Of a stretch of 64,000 bases of DNA, positions 1-8,115 are shown piece by piece. Under the pieces are notes generated by a model. It had not been told where the DNA came from, searched no databases, and saw nothing but the letters and a program-made list of their open reading frames with translations. A program made the translations under genes and the position numbers. Source of the DNA: Pseudomonadota bacterium (GTDB taxonomy: Bacteria; Pseudomonadota; Alphaproteobacteria; Caulobacterales; Caulobacteraceae); the NCBI GenBank assembly GCA_023456105.1, contig JAEYAO010000105.1:1-64000 (forward strand). Reading direction: 5' to 3'. The first letter of the stretch is position 1, and every line of letters starts with the position of its first letter.

Positions 1-180
1 GGCCGACCGACAGCGGCGGCGGCTCCAACCCCGACAACGCAGCGCGCGCCGTCCGCGTCCGCCCCCGTGCGGCCGTCGCCGCCGGCGCAGAGGACGCAGA
101 CGCCCTCGACCCAGCCCGCTCTGACCCCGGCGTCGCCTGCGCCCGCCGAGACGCCCCCCTCTCCGGGAGGCGCGCTGTGA
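1..180 (+). CDS. mreC: MreC C-terminal tail (5' end outside window)
   Basis: An open frame enters from the left edge and ends at a TGA at 178-180. It codes for about 59 residues made almost wholly of Pro, Ala, Thr and Ser. This matches the disordered, Pro/Ala-rich C-terminal tail of alphaproteobacterial MreC, the periplasmic scaffold of the elongasome. The assignment rests on position: the stop overlaps the GTG start of mreD, and mrdA and rodA follow. None of the conserved MreC beta domains lie inside the window, so the sequence alone could not identify it. Confidence 0.7.
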   Translation, partial: GRPTAAAAPTPTTQRAPSASAPVRPSPPAQRTQTPSTQPALTPASPAPAETPPSPGGAL

Positions 181-695
181 GACGGCCTGTCGCGGTTCGA
201 GTGATCGGGCCGATGCAGTGGATCGTCTATCCGGCGCTGCTGGCGGCCGCCGCCACGGTGGTGCTGGGAACGCCGCTGCGGCTGTTCGGCATGGGCCTGC
301 CGGAGCCGGTGGTCCCGTTCGTGCTGGCCTTCGCCTGGCCGCTGATCCGGCCGTCCATGCTGGCGCCTGCCGTGCTGTTCGGGCTGGGTCTGTTCCTGGA
401 TCTGTTCTGGGGCAATGTGCTGGGGCTGTGGCCGCTGTGCCTGATGGGCGTCTACGCCGTGGTGCTGTTGTCGCGGAACCTGCTGGCGGGACAGCAGATG
501 CTGTTTCTGTTCGCCGGCTATGTCGGCTGCGTGCTCGCCGCCTTCGGCGTGGCGTATTTGATCGTCACGATGCGAGCCGCAAATGCGCCAAGTCTCCTGT
601 CCTTCGCCGGTCAGGTGATCCCGACCCTGATCCTGTTTCCCATCGCCGCCTGGATGCTGGACCGGTTCGACGACGGCGACGTGAGGTTCCGATGA
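177..695 (+). CDS. mreD: rod shape-determining protein MreD
   Basis: A small inner-membrane protein of 172 aa, the usual MreD length. It has five or six hydrophobic segments between about residues 12 and 163 and a short charged C-terminus. MreD links MreC and the cytoplasmic MreB filaments to the PBP2/RodA wall synthase. The GTG start at 177 overlaps the mreC stop, and its own TGA overlaps the mrdA ATG (ATGA at 692-695), so the genes are probably translationally coupled. The motif 'LDLFWGNVLGLWPL' near residue 79 resembles the conserved D(L/I)..G..LG segment of the family. Confidence 0.9.
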   Translation: MRRPVAVRVIGPMQWIVYPALLAAAATVVLGTPLRLFGMGLPEPVVPFVLAFAWPLIRPSMLAPAVLFGLGLFLDLFWGNVLGLWPLCLMGVYAVVLLSRNLLAGQQMLFLFAGYVGCVLAAFGVAYLIVTMRAANAPSLLSFAGQVIPTLILFPIAAWMLDRFDDGDVRFR

Positions 696-2680
696 GCAGC
701 GAACCGTCGATCTTTTTCGCCGATCCCAACGAGCGCCAGGGATCGTTCCTCAGGCGAACACTGGTCTTCGGCGGCGTGTCGGCGCTGGGCGTCACGGCCC
801 TCGTCGGACGGTTGGGCCAGCTGCAGGTAGTGCAGGCGCAGGAATATGCGACGCTGGCGTCTAACAACCAGTTCAACTTCCGCCTGGCGCCGCCGCCGCG
901 CGGGGTGATCAAGGACCGCAACGGGGTGGTGATCGCCGGCAACCGGCCGAGCTTCCGCGTGCTGGTGGTGCGGGACGAAACCAAGGATCTGGACCAGACG
1001 CTGGATCTGCTGGGTCAGCTCTTGCCGGACACGGTGGATCGCCGCCGGGCGATCATCCGCGACGTCAACGCCGCGCCACGCTTTTCGCCCGTGCCGGTCA
1101 AGAGCGACCTGACCTGGGAAGAGTTCGCCAAGGTCAACCTGTACGCCAACGAGCTGCCGGGCGTCATGGCTGACATGAACGACGCCCGCTACTACCCGTT
1201 CGGCGGGTCGTTCGCCCACGTCATCGGCTATGTGGCCAAGGTCACGGACCGTGACGTGAAGACCATGCGCGAGAAGGGCGAGGAGCCGCCCGCCATCCTG
1301 TTCAACCCGGCGTTCCGGATCGGCAAGCTGGGGGTGGAAAAGGCGCTGGACACCGAACTGCGCGGCGAGGCCGGCGGCAACCGGGTCGAGGTGGACGCGC
1401 GCGGCCGCGTGGTGGCCGAGGACGTCGGCGGCTCGCGCCCCGCAGTGCCCGGCAAGGAAGTCGTGCTGACGCTGGACGCCGACGTGCAGAACCGTGCGCT
1501 GGAGGTGTTCGGCGAAGAGGCGGGATCGTGCGTGGTGATGGACGTGCGCAACGGCGACATCCTGGCCATGGTGTCGGCGCCGTCGTTCGATCCCAATCTG
1601 TTCGTGGGCGGGGTTCCGTCCCACATCTATCGGGCGCTGGCGGACTATGAGCGGCGTCCGCTGCTGGACAAGGCGTTGACGGGCACCTTCGCGCCGGGTT
1701 CGACCTTCAAGCCGGTCGTGGGGCTGGCGGCGATGAAGCGCGGGGCCAACCCGGACCGCCGCATCGTCTGCAACGGCGCCTATTATCTGGGTCGGCGCTT
1801 CGCCTGCCTGGGACGGCACGGCGCCTTGGACATGCGCGGCGCGATCAAGAACTCCTGCAACGTCTACTTCATGACACTGGCCGTGGAGATGGGGCCGGAC
1901 GCCATCGCCGAGACCGCGCGCGAGATGGGGCTGGGTCAGATCTTCGACATCGGCATTCCGGGGCAGAAGCGGGGGCTGGTGCCGGACCGCCAGTGGCGGC
2001 GCGACAATCCGGTGCGCGGCGACGGCAAGTGGTATCCCGGTGAGACGCCCAGCTATGGCATCGGGCAGGGCGCCTTGAACGTCAATGCGCTGCAACTGGC
2101 GGTGTACACGGCGCGATTGGCCAATGGTCGCAAGGCGGTGACGCCGCGCCTGATCAAGTCGGTCGGCGGGGTGGAGCAGGCGCCGGGCGCCGACTTCGCG
2201 GACCTCCCGTATGACCCGGAGGCGCTGAAGGTGCTGCGGGACGGCATGGAGGCCGTGACCGACATCGGCGGCACGGGCTTTCGCAACAGTCAGCTGGGAC
2301 TGGGCCCGGTGCGGATGGCGGGCAAGACCGGCACCGCCCAGGCGCAGAACTATGGCGCGGGGTCTCGCAAGGGGGCAGGGCGACCCTGGGCGCAGAAGGA
2401 CCACAACCTGTTCATCGCCTATGCGCCGACCGACAATCCGCGCTACGCCGTGTCGGTGATCGTGCAGCACGGCGGCATGGGCGGCGGCACCGCCGGCGCG
2501 CCCCGCGCGCGCGAGGTGATGAAGGTCGCCCTGCTGAAGGACCCCGAAATCCGCGCCCGCATCGAGCAGTCGGGCTTCGCCGAGACCGAAGACGCCGGCG
2601 CCGCTGCGCAGGGCGCCGCGCCCGAGGCGGTTCAGCCGGACGCCGCAGCCGCGCCCGCGCCCACGGAGCCGCCGCGTTGA
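692..2680 (+). CDS. mrdA: penicillin-binding protein 2, elongasome transpeptidase
   Basis: Class B PBP of 662 aa that cross-links peptidoglycan during cell elongation with RodA. It has an N-terminal membrane anchor (about residues 24-45), a pedestal domain and a C-terminal transpeptidase domain. The three active-site motifs are visible: S337-T-F-K (acylated serine), S388-C-N and K545-T-G. The C-terminus ends in an Ala/Pro/Glu-rich tail. A longer in-frame extension upstream is ignored because it overlaps mreD. The ATG at 692 overlaps the mreD stop and begins with the expected short cytoplasmic segment. Confidence 0.96.
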   Translation: MSSEPSIFFADPNERQGSFLRRTLVFGGVSALGVTALVGRLGQLQVVQAQEYATLASNNQFNFRLAPPPRGVIKDRNGVVIAGNRPSFRVLVVRDETKDLDQTLDLLGQLLPDTVDRRRAIIRDVNAAPRFSPVPVKSDLTWEEFAKVNLYANELPGVMADMNDARYYPFGGSFAHVIGYVAKVTDRDVKTMREKGEEPPAILFNPAFRIGKLGVEKALDTELRGEAGGNRVEVDARGRVVAEDVGGSRPAVPGKEVVLTLDADVQNRALEVFGEEAGSCVVMDVRNGDILAMVSAPSFDPNLFVGGVPSHIYRALADYERRPLLDKALTGTFAPGSTFKPVVGLAAMKRGANPDRRIVCNGAYYLGRRFACLGRHGALDMRGAIKNSCNVYFMTLAVEMGPDAIAETAREMGLGQIFDIGIPGQKRGLVPDRQWRRDNPVRGDGKWYPGETPSYGIGQGALNVNALQLAVYTARLANGRKAVTPRLIKSVGGVEQAPGADFADLPYDPEALKVLRDGMEAVTDIGGTGFRNSQLGLGPVRMAGKTGTAQAQNYGAGSRKGAGRPWAQKDHNLFIAYAPTDNPRYAVSVIVQHGGMGGGTAGAPRAREVMKVALLKDPEIRARIEQSGFAETEDAGAAAQGAAPEAVQPDAAAAPAPTEPPR

Positions 2681-3834
2681 CCGCCTCGGCCCTGACCCGC
2701 CCGGGCGAGCGCGAACGCGTTTCGACCAAACTGTCCGAGATCGACTGGCGCCTGGTCGCGCTTCTGTGCGTCATCGCCGGCACTGGAACAGCGATGTTGT
2801 ACTCCATCGCTGGCGGCCACTGGCAGCCTTGGGCGGCCAACCACCTGATCCGGTTCGGCGGGCTGCTGACGGTGATGCTTGTGCTGTCGCTGGTGCACCT
2901 GAAGTGGTGGTTCCGCGCGGCCTACCCGATCTACGGCGTGCTGCTGCTGCTGGTGCTGATGATCGAGTTCACGCCGCTGGGCTATACGGCCGGGGGCGCG
3001 CGCAACTGGCTGAATCTGGGCTTCACCCGCATCCAGCCGGCCGAGTTCATGAAGATCGGCCTCGTTCTGGCGCTGGCCCGCTGGTATCACAAGCACAGCG
3101 CGCAAGAAGCGCGGTGGTCGTGGAAGCTGGTGTTCCCCGCCGCCATGATCGGCGTGCCCTTTCTGCTGGTCGCCAAGCAGCCGGACCTGGGGTCGGCCAT
3201 GATCATCGGCCTGACGGGTGCGGTGGTGATGTTCCTGGCGGGGCTGAGCTGGCGGATCATCGCGGCCTGCGCCGCGGCCGTGGTCGCCATCGTGCCGCCG
3301 TTCGTCATGTTCGTGATGCACGACTATCAGCGAAACCGGGTCCTGACCTTCCTGGATCCGGCGTCTGATCCGTCGGGAACGGGCTACAACATCATCCAGT
3401 CCAAGATCGCGCTGGGCGCCGGGGGCTTGCTGGGCAAGGGCTACGGCCTGGGCAGCCAGAGCCAGTTGGAGTTCCTGCCCGAACGCCACACCGACTTCAT
3501 CTTCTCCACCGTGTCGGAGGAGTTCGGCTTCCTGGGCTCCTTCACCATGCTGGGCTGCTACATCGCGGTGATCCTGATAGCGCTGCGGATAGCCTCCCTG
3601 TCGCACAGCCACTTCGGCCGCATCGCGGCGGCCGGCATGACCGCCTATTTCGCCCTGTTCGTGATGATCAACGGCGCCATGGTCATGGGCTTGGCCCCCG
3701 TGGTGGGCGTACCGATGCCGCTGCTGTCCTACGGCGGATCGTCGATGATGACGGTGATGTTCGGCTTCGCCCTGGTCATGGCGACGCGGGTGCACCGCTA
3801 CGCTGAACTGCCCAAGGGCGAGGGGCTTTTCTAG
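2677..3834 (+). CDS. rodA: peptidoglycan glycosyltransferase RodA (SEDS family)
   Basis: Polytopic SEDS-family protein (385 aa, about ten membrane segments) that polymerises lipid II for lateral wall growth with the PBP2 encoded just upstream. Conserved marks include Q168-P-D-L-G-S-A and E269-R-H-T-D273. The Asp corresponds to the essential SEDS aspartate (E. coli RodA D262). The TTG start at 2677 overlaps the mrdA TGA and is the only good initiator before the conserved 'DWRL' segment. Last gene of the mreCD-mrdA-rodA operon; a 40-nt gap separates it from the Nudix gene. Confidence 0.95.
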   Translation: MTASALTRPGERERVSTKLSEIDWRLVALLCVIAGTGTAMLYSIAGGHWQPWAANHLIRFGGLLTVMLVLSLVHLKWWFRAAYPIYGVLLLLVLMIEFTPLGYTAGGARNWLNLGFTRIQPAEFMKIGLVLALARWYHKHSAQEARWSWKLVFPAAMIGVPFLLVAKQPDLGSAMIIGLTGAVVMFLAGLSWRIIAACAAAVVAIVPPFVMFVMHDYQRNRVLTFLDPASDPSGTGYNIIQSKIALGAGGLLGKGYGLGSQSQLEFLPERHTDFIFSTVSEEFGFLGSFTMLGCYIAVILIALRIASLSHSHFGRIAAAGMTAYFALFVMINGAMVMGLAPVVGVPMPLLSYGGSSMMTVMFGFALVMATRVHRYAELPKGEGLF

Positions 3835-3874
3835 AGGGCTGGTTCCGCTCGGCGCGGCGCCGCATAGGTCGGAG

Positions 3875-4510
3875 ATGACCGACGCCGCCGTTCCCGAACC
3901 CCCCTGGGCCGCCGATCTGCCGAAGCCGCCGGCATGGCGCTCCACCCGCGAGACGCCGGTGTTCGAAAACCCGTGGATGCGGCTGATCCGCTATCAGGCC
4001 GTGGCGCCGAGCGGCGCCGACACCGAATACACAGTGATGCGTCCCAAGAACGTGGCGACCGGCGTCCTGCCGATCCACGACGACGGCGCGGTGGTGCTGG
4101 TGGGCCAGCAGCGGTTCGCGCGCATGAACTATTCCTGGGAGATGCCCGAGGGCGGCGCAGAGCCCGGCGAAGACCCCGCGCAGGGTGTGCGACGCGAGCT
4201 GGCGGAGGAGGCGGGGCTGATCGCCGACAGCTGGTCGGCGCCCATGGTGGTGGAGCTGTCCAACTCCATCACCGACGAGGTGGCGCACACCTGGATCGCC
4301 TGGGACCTGCGCCCGTCTGCGCGGACGGCGGCGGATGCGACCGAAGTGCTGGCGGTGGTCCGCGCGCCGTTCCGACAGGTGCTGGACGCCATCGGGCGCG
4401 GCGCGGTCTGGGACGTGATGACCATAGCCGCCGTCTATCGGGCCTACCATATGGCGCGAGAGGGTCTGCTTCCGCCCGCGCTGGCGCGCGCCATGCTGGA
4501 GCGCGTATGA
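3875..4510 (+). CDS. Nudix hydrolase, ADP-ribose pyrophosphatase-like
   Basis: A 211-aa protein with a complete Nudix box (G-x5-E-x7-R-E-L-x-E-E-x-G-L) at residues 93-115, the Mg2+-binding catalytic loop of nucleoside-diphosphate-X hydrolases. The preceding beta-strand ('VVLVGQQRF...WEMPEGG') resembles ADP-ribose or sugar-nucleotide pyrophosphatases (NudF/YffH type), so hydrolysis of ADP-ribose or a nucleotide sugar is the likely reaction. Substrate is not determinable from sequence. Its stop overlaps an ATG that could start cysE, so the two genes may be cotranscribed. Confidence 0.85.
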   Translation: MTDAAVPEPPWAADLPKPPAWRSTRETPVFENPWMRLIRYQAVAPSGADTEYTVMRPKNVATGVLPIHDDGAVVLVGQQRFARMNYSWEMPEGGAEPGEDPAQGVRRELAEEAGLIADSWSAPMVVELSNSITDEVAHTWIAWDLRPSARTAADATEVLAVVRAPFRQVLDAIGRGAVWDVMTIAAVYRAYHMAREGLLPPALARAMLERV

Positions 4511-4533
4511 TGGCCCGCCACGAGGAGACGGCG

Positions 4534-5355
4534 ATGCCCAAGCTTGAAGTGGTCGCGGAGACGGTCGGACCCTGGCGCCGGCTGCGCGCCTCGGCCGAGG
4601 CCGCGACCCGCGAGGAGCCGCAGCTGGCTTCGCAGATGAACTCGGTGATCCTGTCGCATGACGGCATGGCCGGCGCGCTCAGCTATCAGGTCGCGCGCAA
4701 GCTGGGTGACGACGAGCTCGGCGCCATGTCGGTGCGTGAAATCTGCCTGTCCGCCTACGCCGCCGATCCCGCCATCGTAGAGGCGGCCGAGGCCGATCTG
4801 CAGGCGGTGGCCGAGCGGGATCCGGCCATCCGATCGCTGCTGCAGCCGTTCCTCTACTTCAAGGGTTTTCAGGCGCTGCAGGGCTGGCGCATCGCGCACT
4901 GGCTGTGGGAGCAGGGGCGGGAGACCCTGGCCTTCCACTTCCAGAGCCGCATCTCCGAGCTGTTCCAGCTCGACATCCATCCGGGCGCGCGCATGGGCAA
5001 GGGGCTGTTTCTGGATCACGGCACCGGCATCGTCATCGGCGAGACGGCGGTGGTGGACGACGAGGTGTCCATGCTGCATGGCGTGACCCTGGGCGGCACC
5101 GGCGCCGAGCGCGGCGACCGTCACCCCAAGATCGGCCGGGGCGTGCTGCTGGGGGCCGGGGCAAAGGTGCTGGGCAACATCGTGATCGGCGACTACGCCA
5201 AGGTGGCCTCGGGCTCGGTGGTGCTGAAGGCGGTGCCGTCGGGCTGCACGGTCGCGGGCGTGCCGGCGCGGCTGGTCAACTGCCCGACCAACGCCGAGCC
5301 CGCACGCACCATGGATCATACGCTTGCGGACGTGGTCTACGACTTCGTCATCTGA
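4534..5355 (+). CDS. cysE: serine O-acetyltransferase
   Basis: Transfers acetyl from acetyl-CoA to L-serine, the first committed step of cysteine synthesis. The N-terminal half is the helical SATase domain. The C-terminal half is a left-handed beta-helix of hexapeptide repeats. The catalytic histidines equivalent to E. coli H158 and H193 are visible as H162 in 'LDHGTG' and H197 in 'GDRHPK', with the same 35-residue spacing. I chose ATG 4534 because GAGGAG lies 6 nt upstream (273 aa). ATGs at 4507 and 4510, overlapping the previous stop, give 282 or 281 aa and remain possible. Confidence 0.94.
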   Translation: MPKLEVVAETVGPWRRLRASAEAATREEPQLASQMNSVILSHDGMAGALSYQVARKLGDDELGAMSVREICLSAYAADPAIVEAAEADLQAVAERDPAIRSLLQPFLYFKGFQALQGWRIAHWLWEQGRETLAFHFQSRISELFQLDIHPGARMGKGLFLDHGTGIVIGETAVVDDEVSMLHGVTLGGTGAERGDRHPKIGRGVLLGAGAKVLGNIVIGDYAKVASGSVVLKAVPSGCTVAGVPARLVNCPTNAEPARTMDHTLADVVYDFVI

Positions 5356-5420
5356 CGGGTTTTCATCGCGGACGGCCTTCTCTAGGGTCCCGCGCCAATC
5401 CCCGAACAAAGGCTGGACCG

Positions 5421-5630
5421 ATGAAAGACACCGACCTGAAGCGCATCGAGAGCCATCTCAAGCGCACCTTCAACACCGGCGGCATCATCGTAAAGGCGCG
5501 GCCCAAGCAGAACGACTCAGCTGAGGTCTATGTCGGCGACGAGTTCATCGGCGTGGTGTTCGAAGACGAGGACGAAGCCGGCTCCTTCATGTTCGAAATG
5601 GCGATCCTGGCGGAAGACCTGCAGGACTGA
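5421..5630 (+). CDS. DUF3126 family small protein
   Basis: A 69-aa protein with an acidic C-terminal half, matching the alphaproteobacterial DUF3126 family of unknown function. It starts MKDTDLKRIESHL and contains a mixed alpha/beta pattern and the segment 'VGDEFIGVVFEDEDE'. It lies 65 nt after cysE and just before a hairpin terminator, an arrangement I associate with Caulobacterales. No catalytic motif is evident. The family assignment is from recalled similarity, not a profile search. Confidence 0.85.
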   Translation: MKDTDLKRIESHLKRTFNTGGIIVKARPKQNDSAEVYVGDEFIGVVFEDEDEAGSFMFEMAILAEDLQD

Positions 5631-5653
5631 GCCGCACGCGACATGGCGAGGGC

Positions 5654-5684
5654 AAAGGCCGGACGCGTGACCGTCCGGCCTTTT
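5654..5684 (+). terminator. rho-independent terminator after the DUF3126 gene
   Basis: A perfect 11-bp stem (arms 5654-5664 and 5673-5683) with an 8-nt loop ends in a run of four T at 5681-5684. It sits between the converging DUF3126 gene and the minus-strand gene ending at 5704, so it could serve both strands. The minus-strand side ends with only three T. Confidence 0.75.
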
Positions 5685-5703
5685 CTGCTGTTCAGGGAAG
5701 CGT

Positions 5704-6261
5704 TCAGCGCTTGCCGAAGATAATCTTCGCCAGGGTGGCGAAGAAGCCGGGCCTATGCGCCTGCGGCGTCACCTCGGCCGTCGCCTGGGTCATCGGCGAC
5801 GCAGCCTCGGGCTGGGGCGAAGAGCCAGTCTCGGCCTCCGCGCTGGCTGCGGCGGCGGGGATCGCGGCTTCCGGCGCGATGGTCGAGGCGGCCGCGGCGG
5901 GCGCGGGATCGACCGTCGCCGGCGCTTCCTCATGAACCGGATCGACGATGGGGGCGGCGACCATGCCTTCGGGAGCCGGCTGGATCCGGGGTTTGGTCGT
6001 GCGCGGGCGCGGGGACTTCGCGGCGCCTTCCCCAACCGCCGAAGCCTTCGGCCTGGCGGCGCGAGTCGTGGTCGCGCCGGCGACGCCGGAGGCCGTCGTT
6101 CTGGAGCGGGTCGCGGCCTTCTTGGGGGCTGGCGTGGCTTCGGCGTCCGAGACGGAGGACGCGGCTTTCGTGCGAGGCGCCCGGGGCCTGGGCGCCGCCT
6201 TCGGCTTCGCGGCGGCCTCTTCAGAGGGTCCGGTTTCGATGTTTGACGGCGTCTTGGCCAT
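5704..6261 (-). CDS. Ala/Pro/Lys-rich low-complexity protein, function unknown
   Basis: A 185-aa protein dominated by Ala, Pro, Thr and Lys/Arg. The first 90 residues are basic, with repeated 'RPRA', 'KAA' and 'RTT' runs like histone H1 or AlgP tails. The middle is acidic and Pro/Ala-rich. The last 16 residues are amphipathic ('FFATLAKIIFGKR'). I set the start at 6261 (MAKTPSNIETG) because GGAGGG lies just upstream on the minus strand; an upstream ATG at 6315 is less likely. It is divergent from prmA. DNA binding or an adaptor role is possible, but no known family was recognised. Confidence 0.65.
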   Translation of the reverse strand: MAKTPSNIETGPSEEAAAKPKAAPRPRAPRTKAASSVSDAEATPAPKKAATRSRTTASGVAGATTTRAARPKASAVGEGAAKSPRPRTTKPRIQPAPEGMVAAPIVDPVHEEAPATVDPAPAAAASTIAPEAAIPAAAASAEAETGSSPQPEAASPMTQATAEVTPQAHRPGFFATLAKIIFGKR

Positions 6262-6347
6262 GGATTTGCCACCCTCCGATTGACAGCACGTGCGCGGGCG
6301 CGTCTGTCGCGCCATCGCCGATTCCCCATCCTAACCGGGTTTGAGAC

Positions 6348-7214
6348 ATGTCCGAAACCGCCGTTCAGGTGATCGCGCGGGGCGAACGCGCCGCCTGCGA
6401 GGCCGCCGCCGCCGCCATCGACGCCGACCCCATGCTGGAGGGCGCCACCTATTCGATCTTGGAGGAGGACGAGGATCGAGGCCTCTGGCGCATCGACGCC
6501 TTTCCGACCACGGCTGACGAGGTCGAGGGCTTGCAAGCGGCGATGGCGGATCATCCCGTGACTGTGTCAGTCGAGAAGCTGGCCGACGCCGACTGGCTGG
6601 CCATGTCGCTGTCGGGCCTGCCGCCGGTCACGGCCGGTCGCTTCTTCGTCTATGGCGCCCACGACGAAGGCCGTGTGCCGCCGAACTCGATCAATCTGAA
6701 GATTGACGCGGGCGCCGCCTTCGGCACCGGGCATCACGGCACCACGGTCGGCTGTCTTGAGGCGTTCGACGAACTGTTGAAGCGCGAAAGCTTCGAGCGG
6801 GTGCTGGATGTGGGCTGCGGCACGGGCGTGCTGGCCATCGCCGCAGCGCGGACCGGCAGCCGTGTGGCGGTCGGCACAGACATCGACGCGCCGTCGGTGC
6901 GCATCGCCAACGAAAACGCCGCCCTGAACCGGGCCAAGGCGACGTTTGTTCATGCTTCGGGGCTGAACGACCAGCGGGTGCGCCGGCACGGCCCCTATGA
7001 CCTGGTGTTCGCCAACATCCTGGCGCCGCCGTTGGTGGCCCTGTCACAGGACATCCGCATGGCGCTGAAGCTGGACGGTGTGGCGATCCTGTCGGGGTTG
7101 CTACGGACGCAGGAGCGGCGCGTCACCGCCGCTTATCTGTCCCGCGGTTTCCGGCTGGAGCGGCGCATACGCCACGACGCCTGGAGCGCCCTGGTTCTGC
7201 GCCGCGTCGGCTGA
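6348..7214 (+). CDS. prmA: ribosomal protein L11 methyltransferase
   Basis: SAM-dependent methyltransferase (288 aa) that modifies lysines of ribosomal protein L11. The SAM-binding motif I is D154-V-G-C-G-T-G, with 'GTGHHGTT' just before it. N223-I-L-A-P-P matches the catalytic N(I/V)LA motif of the PrmA family. The N-terminal 120 residues form the substrate-recognition domain. The stop lies directly beside the stop of the convergent SDR gene (7215), with no intergenic space. Confidence 0.94.
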   Translation: MSETAVQVIARGERAACEAAAAAIDADPMLEGATYSILEEDEDRGLWRIDAFPTTADEVEGLQAAMADHPVTVSVEKLADADWLAMSLSGLPPVTAGRFFVYGAHDEGRVPPNSINLKIDAGAAFGTGHHGTTVGCLEAFDELLKRESFERVLDVGCGTGVLAIAAARTGSRVAVGTDIDAPSVRIANENAALNRAKATFVHASGLNDQRVRRHGPYDLVFANILAPPLVALSQDIRMALKLDGVAILSGLLRTQERRVTAAYLSRGFRLERRIRHDAWSALVLRRVG

Positions 7215-7988
7215 TCAGCTGAAGTCCTTGAAGTCCGGCTGGCCGGTCGAGGCGAACAGCCCGCCGTCCACCGACATCACCAGTCCGTGCACGAAGCTGG
7301 CGTCGTCGCTGGCCAGGAAGGCGATGACGGAGGCGATCTCCTCCGGCTGGGCGCCACGCCCCAGCGGGATGGCCTTCGCGAAGGCGTCCATCAGCGCCTT
7401 GTCGTCCTCCATGTCGGCGGTCAGTCCGGTGTGCACCAGCGTGGGGGCGACGGCGTTCACGCGCACGCCGTCGCGGCCGCTGTCGCGCGCCATGGCCCGC
7501 GTCAGTTGGGACACAGCGCCCTTGGCCATGTCGTAGCCGATCATGGCGCCGTCCCCGCCAAGGCCCGAAATCGACGAGGTGTTGACGATGCACCCCTTGG
7601 TCTTCTTCAGCTCGGGATAAGCGGCGCGGCTGCCGAACAGGACGCCGTCCACGTTGATCGCCATCACCTTGCGGTAGTCGTCCATGGCCATTTCGGTGAC
7701 CGTGCCGTCGCAGCCGACGCCGGCGTTGTTGACCAGCACGTCCAGACGGCCGAAGCGATCGGTCGCCGCCTTCACCATGGCTTCGACCTGCGCCTGGTCG
7801 GACACGTCGACGATGCGCGTCACGACGCGCGAGGCGTCCACTCCCTTCAGCGTTTCCGCCAGGCCGTCTTCGTCGACGTCGGCGGCCATGACGTTGGCGC
7901 CCTCCTGAGCGAAGCGGCGGGCGGTCGCCTGGCCTATGCCGGAGCCGGCGCCGGTCACGATCACGGTCTTGCCTGCGAAGCGGTTCAT
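7215..7988 (-). CDS. classical short-chain dehydrogenase/reductase
   Basis: NAD(P)-dependent oxidoreductase of 257 aa with the classical SDR pattern: T12-G-A-G-S-G-I-G19 cofactor loop, N87-N-A-G, catalytic S139 and Y152-D-M-A-K156. The acidic residue after beta-2 (D37/D39 region) favours NAD over NADP. The substrate is unknown; cyclohexanol-, glucose- and 3-oxoacyl-type SDRs all look like this. I chose the internal ATG at 7988 (MNRFAGKTVIV) because the longer frame adds 23 residues not typical of the fold. Confidence 0.88.
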   Translation of the reverse strand: MNRFAGKTVIVTGAGSGIGQATARRFAQEGANVMAADVDEDGLAETLKGVDASRVVTRIVDVSDQAQVEAMVKAATDRFGRLDVLVNNAGVGCDGTVTEMAMDDYRKVMAINVDGVLFGSRAAYPELKKTKGCIVNTSSISGLGGDGAMIGYDMAKGAVSQLTRAMARDSGRDGVRVNAVAPTLVHTGLTADMEDDKALMDAFAKAIPLGRGAQPEEIASVIAFLASDDASFVHGLVMSVDGGLFASTGQPDFKDFS

Positions 7989-8115
7989 CGCAAAGTCCTT
8001 CTGCGGTTCGGGTGTGAAAGGGGTAACAAGACGCACCCTCGCCCGTTCCATCAGCAATCCTTGATCGCGCGGGCCGCGACTTGAGCCCGACGGGAGACCG
8101 TCCTAGGGCTGGGGA

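Noticed and set aside
611..2470. Long minus-strand open frame opposite mrdA (619 codons)
   Set aside because: High-GC shadow of a confident gene. The product is His/Arg/Gln-rich with no motif, and mrdA fully explains the DNA.
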